A stretch of DNA of 64,000 bases, taken from positions 49,114-113,113 of the forward strand of contig NZ_WUCC01000010.1 of assembly GCF_009807095.1 (NCBI RefSeq), in the 5' to 3' direction. This document shows positions 1 to 8,265 of the stretch, piece after piece; position 1 is the first letter of the stretch, and the number at the start of each line of letters is the position of its first letter. The notes under the pieces were generated by a model. It was not told the origin of the DNA, ran no database searches, and was given only the letters and a program-made list of their open reading frames with translations. The position numbers and the translations under genes were made by a program. Source of the stretch: Rathayibacter sp. VKM Ac-2754. Its GTDB lineage: Bacteria; Actinomycetota; Actinomycetes; Actinomycetales; Microbacteriaceae.

Positions 1-1
1 C

Positions 2-322
2 GACCAGGCGTGGCCGTGGATCAGCCTGTACGACGAGGCCGCGGCGATCCGCCACCTCCTGACCTCGTCGCTCTCGGGCCCGGTCAACCTCGCGGGCCCG
101 ACGCCGGCGACGGCGAACGACGTCATGCGCACCCTCGCCGAGCAGCTGCACCGCCCGTTCAAGCTGGCGGTGCCCGAGAAGATCATCGAGCTCGCCCTGC
201 GCGACGCCGGGCACGAGCTGCTGCTCTCGAGCCAGCAGCTGGTCCCCCAGCGACTGCTCGACGACGGCTTCGTCTTCCGCCACCGGACCGTCGCCGAGGC
301 GCTGGGCTGGGTGCTGAACTGA
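2..322 (+). CDS. TIGR01777-type SDR epimerase, C-terminal part (cut by window edge)
   Basis: The reading frame is open from the first bases and stops at TGA 320-322, so only about 106 C-terminal residues are visible. The sequence carries WPWISLYDEAAAIRHLL, a NLAGPTPATANDVM segment and a closing ALGWVL. This is the typical end of TIGR01777/DUF1731 NAD-dependent epimerase-like proteins (YfcH type), in which the tail packs on the Rossmann domain. The nucleotide-binding part lies outside the window, so neither substrate nor activity can be judged. It ends 7 bp from the convergent TPR-protein gene. Confidence 0.8.
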   Translation, partial: DQAWPWISLYDEAAAIRHLLTSSLSGPVNLAGPTPATANDVMRTLAEQLHRPFKLAVPEKIIELALRDAGHELLLSSQQLVPQRLLDDGFVFRHRTVAEALGWVLN

Positions 323-329
323 CCCTCGA

Positions 330-776
330 TCAGTTGGGTGCGTCGTGCTCGAGGGCGATCGAGCGGCGGATCGCGCCTCGAGCGCGCTTGCGGTCGCCGC
401 TCGCGTCGTAGGCGAGACCGAGGCGGTACCAGGCGCGCCAGCTCTCGGGATCGGCGTCGACCTCCTGGGCGTAGCGCGGGAAGAGCGCGTCGGCCTCCTC
501 GCGCACCGGGCGCCCGCTCTCCCGGGAGTCGACGACCTCCTTCGGCAGCGCGTCCTCCTGCTCGAGTCGCCGCGCGAGGCGCTCGGCGCGGATGCCGAAG
601 AGCAGCTCGCGGACGAGGCCCCACACCCCGATCCCGCCGAGGATCAGCAGACCCACGCCCATCACGATGCCCGGCACCGTGCCGGCCGCGAACGCGACGA
701 CCGAGTACTGCAGGCAGACGAAGAGGTAGAGCGCCAGCAGCACGGCCATCAGGCCGACGCCGATGCGGGTCCTCAC
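330..776 (-). CDS. Small membrane protein with a C-terminal TPR-like segment
   Basis: The 148-residue product has two hydrophobic segments (about residues 7-30 and 35-57). A charged linker and a helical pair resembling one tetratricopeptide repeat follow (WRAWYRLGLAYDASGDRKRARGAIRRSI, split here as WRAWYRLGLAYDAS and GDRKRARGAIRRS). The start is GTG at 776 and overlaps the dapB stop as GTGA, so it is probably translationally coupled to dapB. I do not recognise a function. The layout suggests a membrane-anchored scaffold protein. Confidence 0.75.
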   Translation of the reverse strand: MRTRIGVGLMAVLLALYLFVCLQYSVVAFAAGTVPGIVMGVGLLILGGIGVWGLVRELLFGIRAERLARRLEQEDALPKEVVDSRESGRPVREEADALFPRYAQEVDADPESWRAWYRLGLAYDASGDRKRARGAIRRSIALEHDAPN

Positions 777-1603
777 GGGGTGCTCGTCACGGCGGCGGCC
801 TGGCCGGACGGGACGTCGTCGACCACCGGCGGCTCGTCGGGAACGCGCTCCGCCAGCGGCGCGGCATCGAACGCCGCGCGGAGGTCCAGCAGCGCGTCGA
901 GCCCCACCACGACTCCGGAGGCGGTCGCGGTGGCGTGGAGGGCACGCAGGATCCCGGCCTCGTAGGACGCCTGCGACGAGGTGTCGTGACGGATGGTGAG
1001 AGTCTCGCCCGTGCCGCCGAAGACGACCTCCTGACGCGCCTCGACGCCGGGCAGGCGGAGGCTGTGCACCGGGATGCTCGCGACCTGCTGCCCTCTGGCG
1101 CGCTGGTCGGTGTGCGGCGCCTCGACCGGGCCGCGCTCGCCACGGGCCCGGAGGATGAGCTCGGCTGTGCGCACGGCCGTGCCGGAGGGCGAGTCGACCT
1201 TGCGCGCGCCGTGGGTCTCGATGATCTCGGTCGCGTCGAAGAACTGCGCGGCCACGGTCGCCAGCGCCGTCGCGACGACCGAGCCGAGCGAGAAGTTGGG
1301 GATGATGACGACCCCGGCGTCCGGCTGCGCCTCGACGGTGCGGCGGAGGGTCGCGATCCGGTCGCCCGTCCAGCCCGAGGTCCCCACGAGCACCTTGCGG
1401 CCGTTCGCCACCGCGAGATCGACGATGCCCTGGCTGACGGCCGGCACGGTCATGTCGACGACGACATCGGCCGCGAGCATCTCGCGCGGGTCGCTCCGGG
1501 AGCCCAGGCGCGCGACGAGCTCGAACTCGTCGGAGGCCTCGATGAGGGAGCAGGTGAGGGAGCCGAGCTTGCCGGACGCGCCGACCACGGCGACGGAGGT
1601 CAT
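773..1603 (-). CDS. dapB: 4-hydroxy-tetrahydrodipicolinate reductase
   Basis: DapB reduces the dehydrated aldol product of the DapA reaction with NAD(P)H in lysine/diaminopimelate synthesis. The 276-residue protein has an N-terminal Rossmann motif (VVGASGKLG) and the family signature in the form ETHGARKVDSPSGTA, where many homologues have HHxxKxDAPSGTA. The K and the DSPSGTA core that bind substrate are kept. ATG at 1603 is preferred because GGAGG lies 4 nt upstream; the GTG just before it would leave no spacing. About 25 Pro/Ala/Asp-rich residues follow the usual C-terminus. It is followed by the TPR protein with a 4-nt overlap. Confidence 0.93.
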   Translation of the reverse strand: MTSVAVVGASGKLGSLTCSLIEASDEFELVARLGSRSDPREMLAADVVVDMTVPAVSQGIVDLAVANGRKVLVGTSGWTGDRIATLRRTVEAQPDAGVVIIPNFSLGSVVATALATVAAQFFDATEIIETHGARKVDSPSGTAVRTAELILRARGERGPVEAPHTDQRARGQQVASIPVHSLRLPGVEARQEVVFGGTGETLTIRHDTSSQASYEAGILRALHATATASGVVVGLDALLDLRAAFDAAPLAERVPDEPPVVDDVPSGQAAAVTSTP

Positions 1604-1622
1604 CACTCCTCCAGCCTAACGA

Positions 1623-2108
1623 TCAGCGGTCGAGGAGTCGGCGGAGCGAGACCACGGGGGCACCGGAGAGCGGATGGGGGAAGGGCTCCCCCGCCTCGCT
1701 CCAGCCCGCCGAGGCGTAGAGAGCGCGGGCGCCCGTGTTGTCGAGGAGGACGTGGAGGACGGCCTCGTCCGCGACCTCCGCCGCGTCGCGCTCGGCCGCG
1801 GCGAGCAGCCTCCGTGCGAGACCTCTGCCCTGGGCCGACGGCCGGACCGCGAGCAGCGAGAGGTAGGCGGCGTGCGGCGGATCGTCGGCGAAGCCGCTCC
1901 CGGGCACCGACACCAGGACGAAGCCGTCGACCGAGCCCTCGCCCTCGGCGACGACGAACGAGACCCGAGGGGCGGCGAGCTTCGCGCGGGCGCGCTGCTC
2001 GATCCCGGAGGCGGGGACGCTTCCGTCGCGGGCCTCGAGCGACTCGAGCCACACGCGCACGCAGGCATCGACGTCGTGATCGTCACCGGTGCGGAGCAGC
2101 GTGGTCAT
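1623..2108 (-). CDS. GNAT family N-acetyltransferase
   Basis: The 161-residue protein spans one GNAT domain. The acetyl-CoA pyrophosphate loop is visible as LAVRPSAQGRGLARRLL (about residues 89-105), followed by a helix and the closing beta segment with NTGARALYASAGW. The family moves an acetyl group from acetyl-CoA to an amine; the acceptor cannot be read from the sequence. TAGCGT lies 6 nt before ATG 2108 and no SD is present, so the mRNA is probably leaderless. It sits between dapB and a palindromic element. Confidence 0.85.
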   Translation of the reverse strand: MTTLLRTGDDHDVDACVRVWLESLEARDGSVPASGIEQRARAKLAAPRVSFVVAEGEGSVDGFVLVSVPGSGFADDPPHAAYLSLLAVRPSAQGRGLARRLLAAAERDAAEVADEAVLHVLLDNTGARALYASAGWSEAGEPFPHPLSGAPVVSLRRLLDR

Positions 2109-2117
2109 CGGTCCACG

Positions 2118-2200
2118 CTAGGGCCTGTCGAACACGATCCCGCGTGCTCCGCTCGGCCTGATCGCACGATCTGCGGCGTCTCGTGTTCGACAGGCCCTAG
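2118..2200. repeat. 20-bp perfect inverted repeat around a 43-bp centre
   Basis: Left arm 2118-2137 (CTAGGGCCTGTCGAACACGA) and right arm 2181-2200 are exact reverse complements. A smaller CGTGC/GCACG pair lies in the centre. The right arm contains the stop codon of the histidine phosphatase and the left arm overlaps the -10 of the GNAT gene. It could act as a terminator or transcript end, an operator, or a dispersed palindromic repeat. No second copy was noticed in this window. Confidence 0.7.
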
Positions 2201-2799
2201 TACGGCTGCGCCTCCGGCAGACCGGTGCGCAGCTCGACGGGGAGGTGCGCCAGGTCGTTGTGCACGACGAGCACCGGGGGCTTCCGCGAGCGGACGCGGA
2301 TGATCGTCAGGCCGCAGTTCGCCTGGTTGACGCCCAGCCAGCGCCAGTCGGGAGCGTCGAAGACGTGGCGGACGAACCAGCCGATGACGAAGTTGTGCGT
2401 GATCAGGAGGTCGTGGCGGTCCTCGCGGGACGGCGCGAGGAACTCGGCCACCGCGTCCTGCATCTGCGCGTGCCCCGCCTCGATCTCGGCCGCGGTGACG
2501 CTCCCGAAGAACGGCTCGAACGAGCGCGGCATGTCGGGGGTCGGGCCGGACGGGATGCAGTCGAACAGGAGCGACGAGGGCTCGATCGCGAGCCCGGGGA
2601 GGACGGCACGGAAGCGCGCGGCGGTCTCCTCCGCCCGGCGCAGCGGCGAGTGCCAGGCGCCGGTGAACGGCACGCCGCCGAGGCGCTCGGCGATCAGCCG
2701 GGCCTGACGCTCACCCCTCGCCGAGAGGGGGCCGTCGGGCAGCCCGTGCTCGGCGTCCTGCTGCTCACCGTGGCGGACGAGGTAGATGTAGTGGGACAC
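2197..2799 (-). CDS. Histidine phosphatase family protein
   Basis: The 200-residue product opens with the phosphoglycerate-mutase/phosphatase signature YLVRHGEQ, whose His10 is the phospho-acceptor. It later has LLITHNFVIGWFVRH with the second catalytic His. The substrate is not predictable and may be a small phosphorylated metabolite. It starts at GTG 2799, preceded by a strong AAGGAGGA at 5-6 nt. The gene lies just downstream of the M16 peptidase on the same strand and may share its transcript. Its stop codon lies inside the 2118-2200 palindrome. Confidence 0.85.
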   Translation of the reverse strand: MSHYIYLVRHGEQQDAEHGLPDGPLSARGERQARLIAERLGGVPFTGAWHSPLRRAEETAARFRAVLPGLAIEPSSLLFDCIPSGPTPDMPRSFEPFFGSVTAAEIEAGHAQMQDAVAEFLAPSREDRHDLLITHNFVIGWFVRHVFDAPDWRWLGVNQANCGLTIIRVRSRKPPVLVVHNDLAHLPVELRTGLPEAQPY

Positions 2800-2853
2800 G
2801 AGGTCCTCCTTGATGCGGCGCGACGGTGCGCGGTCAGCGGTCGTGCGATCCGG

Positions 2854-4251
2854 TCAGACCGCGGAAGCGCTCTCGACCTCGGCGATGCCGGCGAACGTCG
2901 AGTCGTCGACCGCGCCGACGGCCGAGATCGACGACGGCCCCCTCGCCAAGTCTGCCGCGAGTGCCTGGACGTCGTCCGCACCGACGAGGGCGAGGCGGCG
3001 CAGGCTCTCGTCGAGGTCGACGAACTCGCCGAACGTGAGCTCGGCGCGGCCGAGGCGGGACATGCGCGTGTCCGAGTCCTCGAGGGCGAGGGCGGCGGCT
3101 CCCGAGAGCTGGCCCCGCGCCCGGCGCAGCTCGTCGGCGGTGACGCCGTGCTCGGCCAGACGCGAGAACTCGGTGAGCAGGAGCTCGGCGACCGTGCCGG
3201 CCTTCGCCGGCGTGCAGGCCGCGTAGAGGCCGAAGATCCCGGCGTCGGAGTAGGACGGGGCGAAGGAGTAGACCGAGTAGGCGAGCCCGCGCTTCTCGCG
3301 CACCTCCTGGAACAGGCGGGACGACATCCCGCCGCCGAGGATCGAGTTGAGGACCCCCATCGTCATCCGGCGCTCGTCGGCCGCGGCGAGGCCCGGGAAG
3401 CCGATCAGCAGGTTCGCCTGCTCGGTCGGCCGGTGCACGAGGGAGAGCGGCGTGCCGCGCGTGAAGGCGGCGGACCCTCCGACCCGGCGGGCGACCGGGG
3501 ACGCGGGCGTCTCGAGGTCCCAGCCGTCGGAGGCGAGCACGCGGGTCAGCAACGCGACGAGCACGTCGTGGTCGACCGCTCCCGCGACCGTCACGACCAG
3601 GTCGTTCGGGCGGTAGGCCGCGCGGTAGTGCGCCCAGACCGCATCGCGGGTCGCCCCGCCGATGGTCTCGGCGCTGCCGCCGATCGGGCGACCGAGCGGG
3701 TGGTCGCCGAAGACGGCCTCGAACAGGCGCTCGCTCGCCGCATCCGCGGGATCGTCGTCGGCCATGGCGAGCTCTTCGAGGATGACGCCGCGCTCTGTCT
3801 CGAACTCGACGGGATCGAGGAGGCTGGACGTCACCATGTCGGCGATGACCTCGACGGCCATCGGGAGGTCGCGGTCCTGGATCTTGGCGTAGTAGCAGGT
3901 GTACTCCTTGGCTGTGAGCGCGTTGTGCTCCCCGCCGACGGAGTCGAACGCGACGGCGATGTCGAGCGCCGTGCGCGTCTTCGTGCCCTTGAAAAGCAGG
4001 TGCTCGAGGAAGTGGGTCGAGCCGAAGTTCGACGGCGTGGCGGGTGAGCCGTCGACGCCCGGCCGGGCGGGGGCCTCATCGCGGGAGCCCGCTGCCACCC
4101 AGAAGCCGACGGTCGCGCTGCGGGCACCGGGCATCGCCTCGCTGAGGATGCGGACGCCGCTCGGGAGGACCGACCGGCGGACCAGGGAGCCGCCGGCTGC
4201 TCCGATGGTCGTCTCCGGCTGTTCGAGAGGGAGTGCCACGCCGTTGCTCAT
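2854..4251 (-). CDS. M16 family zinc metallopeptidase (insulinase-like)
   Basis: This 465-residue protein has the inverted zinc motif HFLEH (His80, Glu83, His84) with the third ligand in the later GVILEEL segment (about Glu159). An RGLAYSVYSF segment in the C-terminal half is typical of the processing-peptidase family that sits beside pnp and dapB in actinobacteria. A Pro/Ser-rich insertion of about a dozen residues (around 62-76) lies directly before the zinc motif, where relatives read GSRDE...GSTHFLEH without it. The start is ATG 4251, with TACGCT 7 nt upstream and no SD, so it is probably leaderless. Substrate unknown. Confidence 0.9.
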   Translation of the reverse strand: MSNGVALPLEQPETTIGAAGGSLVRRSVLPSGVRILSEAMPGARSATVGFWVAAGSRDEAPARPGVDGSPATPSNFGSTHFLEHLLFKGTKTRTALDIAVAFDSVGGEHNALTAKEYTCYYAKIQDRDLPMAVEVIADMVTSSLLDPVEFETERGVILEELAMADDDPADAASERLFEAVFGDHPLGRPIGGSAETIGGATRDAVWAHYRAAYRPNDLVVTVAGAVDHDVLVALLTRVLASDGWDLETPASPVARRVGGSAAFTRGTPLSLVHRPTEQANLLIGFPGLAAADERRMTMGVLNSILGGGMSSRLFQEVREKRGLAYSVYSFAPSYSDAGIFGLYAACTPAKAGTVAELLLTEFSRLAEHGVTADELRRARGQLSGAAALALEDSDTRMSRLGRAELTFGEFVDLDESLRRLALVGADDVQALAADLARGPSSISAVGAVDDSTFAGIAEVESASAV

Positions 4252-4312
4252 CCGACCCAGCGTAGGCCACGCCGGGAGGGTGCCGGGCGGTGTCGCGGGA
4301 GAAGCGGTCGCG

Positions 4313-5284
4313 TCAGCGGCCCGCGCGCTCGAGGGCGGCGAGGTGGCCGTCGTCGAGGTCGAGCGAGACCGCCCGGACGAATGCGTCCACCTCGGTGGCA
4401 CTCCGGGGATCGACGGTCGCCGCGACGAGGCGGGGACGCGCGAGGAGCCAGGCGAGGGCGACGGCGGCCGGTGCCGCGGACAGCTCGACGCCGATCGCGT
4501 CGAGCGTGGCCAGCACGCGGCGGCCTCGACGGCCGGCGTGCGCCGCGGCGCGGTGGCCGTCGGGGAGCCGGCTGAGCTCCCGGCGGGTACGGGCGACCCC
4601 GCGGAGGAACCCGTGCGCGAGCGGCGCGGTCGAGACGAGCGACAGACCCTGGCCGGCCGCGACCAGGCCGACGTCGCCCTCCGCCTCGTCGCGCTCGAGC
4701 AGGCTGTAGCCGACCTCGACGGCGGCGAAGCGGGGCAGGCCGTGACCGGCCAGCACGCGGGCCTCGAAGAGCTCCTCGGCGGCGAAGCCGGAGGCGATGA
4801 CCGAGCGCGCCATGCCGCGCGCCAGCAGGACCTCTAAAGCGGCGAGCAGCTCGTCGAGTCTGCCGGCGCCGTCCGGACGCACGGCGAGGACGTCGAGACG
4901 GTCGGTGCGGAGGCGGCGGAGGGACTCCTCGACCCGGCTCACCAGGGCGCGCGGCGAGGCGACGGAGCCGGCGGGGGCGCCGAAGCGCCCGATCAGCAGG
5001 AGCCGGTCGCGGTCGCGGCGGCCGGAGAGCCAGGCTCCGACGGCCGACTCGCCCTCGGTCGAGCCGGCGGCGTCGGTCGCCACGAGGGCGTTGCCGCCCC
5101 AGGCCGCGTAGCGCTCGAGAAGGGCCGGGGCACCGCCGTCGACGCTCGCGCGCCCGACCGCGGCCGCGTCGAGGACGAGGGGGAAGAGGGCCTGGGTGGT
5201 CTCGCCGAGCGGGCGGCGGTGGGTGTGCGCGACGACCGGTCGGTCGATCGCGGTGCGCTCTGCGCCGGCCCTGACCCTCGGCAC
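4313..5284 (-). CDS. Aldo/keto reductase-like protein lacking the catalytic tetrad
   Basis: The 323-residue product aligns along its length with the AKR at 7187-8146: RPLGETTQALFPLVL matches RTLGRTGLPVHPLAL and the closing AALERAGR is AKR-like. The catalytic positions differ. The TADxY region reads ATDAAGSTEG without Tyr, the TKVG lysine reads IGRFG, and the His of the beta4 strand reads AVRPDG. It may be a non-catalytic paralogue or have another role. GTG 5284 is the only plausible in-frame start found, and its translation signals are weak. It is divergent from the alpha-glucosidase. Confidence 0.7.
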   Translation of the reverse strand: MPRVRAGAERTAIDRPVVAHTHRRPLGETTQALFPLVLDAAAVGRASVDGGAPALLERYAAWGGNALVATDAAGSTEGESAVGAWLSGRRDRDRLLLIGRFGAPAGSVASPRALVSRVEESLRRLRTDRLDVLAVRPDGAGRLDELLAALEVLLARGMARSVIASGFAAEELFEARVLAGHGLPRFAAVEVGYSLLERDEAEGDVGLVAAGQGLSLVSTAPLAHGFLRGVARTRRELSRLPDGHRAAAHAGRRGRRVLATLDAIGVELSAAPAAVALAWLLARPRLVAATVDPRSATEVDAFVRAVSLDLDDGHLAALERAGR

Positions 5285-5450
5285 GACACCACTCTTCCCG
5301 CGGAGCTCGGGTGCCCGCCACGATCGAGAGTAGTGGAGCGCGACGGTCCTGCCCCGGCGTCGCCGGAGACGATTAACCCGATCGTTACACGCTCGCCTCC
5401 TCGTCCGTCGACGTCGGAGCGGCGGCCCCCGCAGTGTCGGTCGTCACGGC

Positions 5451-5456
5451 TAGATT
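5451..5456 (+). promoter_or_regulatory. -10 element of a probable leaderless promoter for the GH13 gene
   Basis: TAGATT ends 7 nt before ATG 5464, placing the expected transcription start at or next to the start codon. No Shine-Dalgarno sequence and no convincing -35 hexamer are visible. Confidence 0.5.
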
Positions 5457-5463
5457 CGCCCTC

Positions 5464-7170
5464 ATGGAGCCCCTCACCCCGACCCCGCCCTGGTGGACCA
5501 GCGCCGTCGTCTACCAGATCTACCCCCGCTCGTTCGCCGACTCGAACGGCGACGGCATCGGCGACCTCGGCGGCATCCGCGCGCGGCTCGGGCACCTCGC
5601 CGATCTCGGCGTGGACGTGGTCTGGCTGTCGCCGATCTACCCCTCGCCGCAGCACGACAACGGCTACGACATCTCCGACTACCAGGACATCGATCCGCTG
5701 TTCGGCTCGCTCGCCGAGTTCGACCTGCTGCTGGCCGAGGCGCACGGGCGCGGCATCCGGATCATGATGGACCTCGTCGTCAACCACACGAGCGACGAGC
5801 ACGCGTGGTTCGTCGAGTCGCGCTCCTCGCAGGAGGATGCGAAGCGCGACTGGTACTGGTGGCGGCGCGGGCGCGTCGCCGTCGAGGAGGGCCGCGAGCT
5901 CGACGCCGCGGCCGAGGCCCGGCTCGACGTCGCGGAGCCCAACGGCTGGCGCTCGTACTTCTCCGGCCCCGCCTGGACCCTCGACCCGGAGACCGACGAG
6001 TACTTCCTGCACCTCTTCGCGGTGCAGCAGCCCGACCTCAACTGGGAGAACCCCGAGGTGCGCCGCGCGGTGCACGCGATGATGACCTGGTGGCTCGACC
6101 GCGGGGTCGACGGCTTCCGGATGGACGTCATCAACCTCGTCTCGAAGGACCTCGAGCAGGTCGACGGCGACGCCGGCGGCTCCGGGATCGTCGGCGGGGT
6201 CGGGCCCCGGCTGCACGAGTTCCTCCAGGAGATGCACCGGGAGGTGTTCGCCGGCCGCGAGGGCGCCGTCCTGACCGTCGGCGAGATGCCGGGCGTCACC
6301 CTCGAGGAGGCGGCGCTCGTCACCGATCCCGCGCGCCGCGAGCTCGACATGGTCTTCCAGTTCGAGCACGTCGGCATCGACCACGGCGTCGACAAGTTCC
6401 ACCCGGTCCCGCTCGACCTGGTCGCGCTGAAGGCCAACCTCGCGCGCTGGCAGGACGGCCTCGCCGAGAAGGGCTGGAACAGCCTCTACCTGAACAACCA
6501 CGACCAGCCCCGGCTCGTGTCGCGCTTCGGCGACGACGGCGAGTGGCGCTACGAGTCGGCGACGCTCTGGGCGACGCTCCTGCACCTGCAGCGCGGCACG
6601 CCGTACATCTACCAGGGCGAGGAGATCGGCATGACCAACGTGCCGTTCTCGGGGATCGACGACTTCCGCGACGTCGAGTCGCTGAACTACTACGCGGAGG
6701 CGGTCGAGGACCGCGGCGAGGCTCCGGAGGCGGTGCTCGCCGGTCTCCGGGCGCAGAGCCGCGACAACGCCCGCACCCCGGTGCAGTGGGACTCGGGGCC
6801 GCAGGCGGGCTTCACGACCGGCGAGCCCTGGATCCCGGTCAACCCGAACCACGTCGAGGTCAACGTCGAGACCGACCGGGCGGCCGAGCGGTCGGTCTTC
6901 GAGCACTACCGCGCGCTGATCGCCCTGCGCCACGACGACGAGACGGTGCAGCTCGGCCGCTTCGGGCTGCTCGAGGCGGAGCATCCGCGGCTGTTCGCCT
7001 TCACCCGCACCGGCCCCGACGAGCTGCTCGTCGTCGGCAATGTGTCGGGCGAGCCGCTCGAGGTCGCGCTGCTCGAGGAGTGGGCGGGCGCCGAGACGGT
7101 GCTCGGCAACGTCCGGGGAGCGACGGGGTCGACTCTCGGTCCGTGGGAGGCGCGGATCCTCCGACGCTGA
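5464..7170 (+). CDS. GH13 alpha-glucosidase, probably oligo-1,6-glucosidase type
   Basis: The 568-residue enzyme hydrolyses terminal alpha-glucosidic bonds of short oligosaccharides, probably in the cytoplasm since no signal peptide is seen. Conserved GH13 regions are present: DLVVNH, GFRMDVIN with nucleophile Asp221, VGEMPG with acid/base Glu274, and NNHDQPR with the third acidic residue Asp347. The residue after the nucleophile is Val222, which in characterised isomaltase-type enzymes favours alpha-1,6 bonds over the Thr of maltases. The closing beta-sandwich domain is intact. ATG 5464 fits the N-terminus of the family (PWWTSAVVYQIYPRSF). No sugar transporter or LacI regulator is adjacent; instead an AKR paralogue lies on each side. 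Confidence 0.93.
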   Translation: MEPLTPTPPWWTSAVVYQIYPRSFADSNGDGIGDLGGIRARLGHLADLGVDVVWLSPIYPSPQHDNGYDISDYQDIDPLFGSLAEFDLLLAEAHGRGIRIMMDLVVNHTSDEHAWFVESRSSQEDAKRDWYWWRRGRVAVEEGRELDAAAEARLDVAEPNGWRSYFSGPAWTLDPETDEYFLHLFAVQQPDLNWENPEVRRAVHAMMTWWLDRGVDGFRMDVINLVSKDLEQVDGDAGGSGIVGGVGPRLHEFLQEMHREVFAGREGAVLTVGEMPGVTLEEAALVTDPARRELDMVFQFEHVGIDHGVDKFHPVPLDLVALKANLARWQDGLAEKGWNSLYLNNHDQPRLVSRFGDDGEWRYESATLWATLLHLQRGTPYIYQGEEIGMTNVPFSGIDDFRDVESLNYYAEAVEDRGEAPEAVLAGLRAQSRDNARTPVQWDSGPQAGFTTGEPWIPVNPNHVEVNVETDRAAERSVFEHYRALIALRHDDETVQLGRFGLLEAEHPRLFAFTRTGPDELLVVGNVSGEPLEVALLEEWAGAETVLGNVRGATGSTLGPWEARILRR

Positions 7171-7186
7171 CGCGCGGCGGGGGCCG

Positions 7187-8146
7187 TCAGGCCGAGGCGC
7201 GGTCGAGCTGCGCGATGTCGCTCCGGGTGAGCGGCACCGCCGCCGCACCGAAGAGCGACTCGAGCTCGGCGGCCCCGCGCGCGCGGACGACGGCGGCCGC
7301 CACCTCCTGGTGCGAGAGCACCCATGCGAGGGCGATGGTGCCCGGGTTGGTGCCGTGCACCTCCGCCACCTCGTCGAGGACGCCGAGGACGCGGTTGCCG
7401 TGCCGGCCGATGTAGTCGAGCGCCGCCTCGAACATCACCGACTCGGGCTCGTCGGAGCGGCTGCGGAACCTGCCCGTCAGGTAGCCGCTCGCGAGCGGGA
7501 GGCGCGCGAGCGTCGCGAGGCCCTGGCGCTCGACCTCGGGGGCCACATCGCTCTCGTAGGCGCCGCGCTCCATCAGGTTGTACTCGGCGATGACGACCGC
7601 GAACGCAGGCAGGCCGAGCGTCTGCGCGGCCTCATCGGCCGCGGCGAGAGCGGCACCGCTGAAGTGGGCGGCGCCGATCGCGCCGACCGTGCCGTCGGCG
7701 AGGAACGGGGCGACCGCGGCGAGGCTCTCCTCGATCGGCACCTCGGGGTCCTCGCTGTCGAAGGACAGCAGGTCGATCCGCGTGCCGAGGCGCTCGAGGC
7801 AGCCTTGGACGGCGGCGGTCACATCGTCGGCGGCGAGCCCCGGAGCGTCGGGATGGCGGCCGACCTTGGTGGCGACCAGCATCCGGTCGCGCGTGCCGCT
7901 CGACTCGAGCCAGCGGCCGATCATGTACTCGCTGCGACCGGTGGCGTAGTGGTCGGCGGTCGAGATCAGCGTGCCGCCGAGAGCGGCGAAGGAGTCGAGA
8001 GCCTCCGTCGTGTCGTCGATGGCGGCGGCCCAGCCGAAGACGGAGCCGTCGAGGGCGAGCGGGTGCACCGGGAGGCCGGTGCGGCCCAGGGTGCGGAACG
8101 GAGGAGGCGTCTCCAGCTCGGTGGCCAGGGGCGTCGGGTCGGTCAC
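7187..8146 (-). CDS. Aldo/keto reductase family protein
   Basis: The 319-residue protein starts with FRTLGRTGLPVHPLAL and keeps part of the AKR active site: Asp and Tyr in STADHYATGRSE and Lys in VATKVGR. The expected active-site His after beta4 is not present (LLSFDSEDP instead of the usual LxHxPD). Family members reduce carbonyls with NADPH, but without the His the activity or specificity may differ. The start is GTG 8146 with GGAGGA 4 nt upstream. It ends 17 bp from the convergent alpha-glucosidase and begins just downstream of the strong terminator behind pnp. Confidence 0.85.
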   Translation of the reverse strand: MTDPTPLATELETPPPFRTLGRTGLPVHPLALDGSVFGWAAAIDDTTEALDSFAALGGTLISTADHYATGRSEYMIGRWLESSGTRDRMLVATKVGRHPDAPGLAADDVTAAVQGCLERLGTRIDLLSFDSEDPEVPIEESLAAVAPFLADGTVGAIGAAHFSGAALAAADEAAQTLGLPAFAVVIAEYNLMERGAYESDVAPEVERQGLATLARLPLASGYLTGRFRSRSDEPESVMFEAALDYIGRHGNRVLGVLDEVAEVHGTNPGTIALAWVLSHQEVAAAVVRARGAAELESLFGAAAVPLTRSDIAQLDRASA

Positions 8147-8209
8147 GGTGTCCTCCGGTCGGGGCGGTGCGACGGCGCAGTCCGGCCACCGTACCCCATG
8201 GTGGGGAAC

Positions 8210-8249
8210 GACGGACGCCCGCCCCACCGGAGTGGGACGGGCGTCCGTC
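8210..8249 (-). terminator. Strong hairpin downstream of pnp
   Basis: Arms GACGGACGCCCG (8210-8221) and its exact complement (8238-8249) enclose a second CCCAC/GTGGG stem with a 4-nt loop. In minus-strand RNA the one odd pair is U-G, giving an unbroken stem of about 18 bp. In plus-strand RNA the same position is a C-A mismatch, so the hairpin favours pnp transcription. No U-run follows, as is common in high-GC actinobacteria. Confidence 0.75.
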
Positions 8250-8265
8250 GGCCGCGCGAGAGGGA

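Noticed and set aside
338..2161. Very long Arg/Gly-rich open frame opposite dapB and the acetyltransferase
   Set aside because: It is the antisense of well-recognised genes and has the Arg/Pro/Gly composition expected from the wrong frame of high-GC coding DNA. The same holds for long antisense frames over M16, pnp, helD, the MFS genes and aspA.
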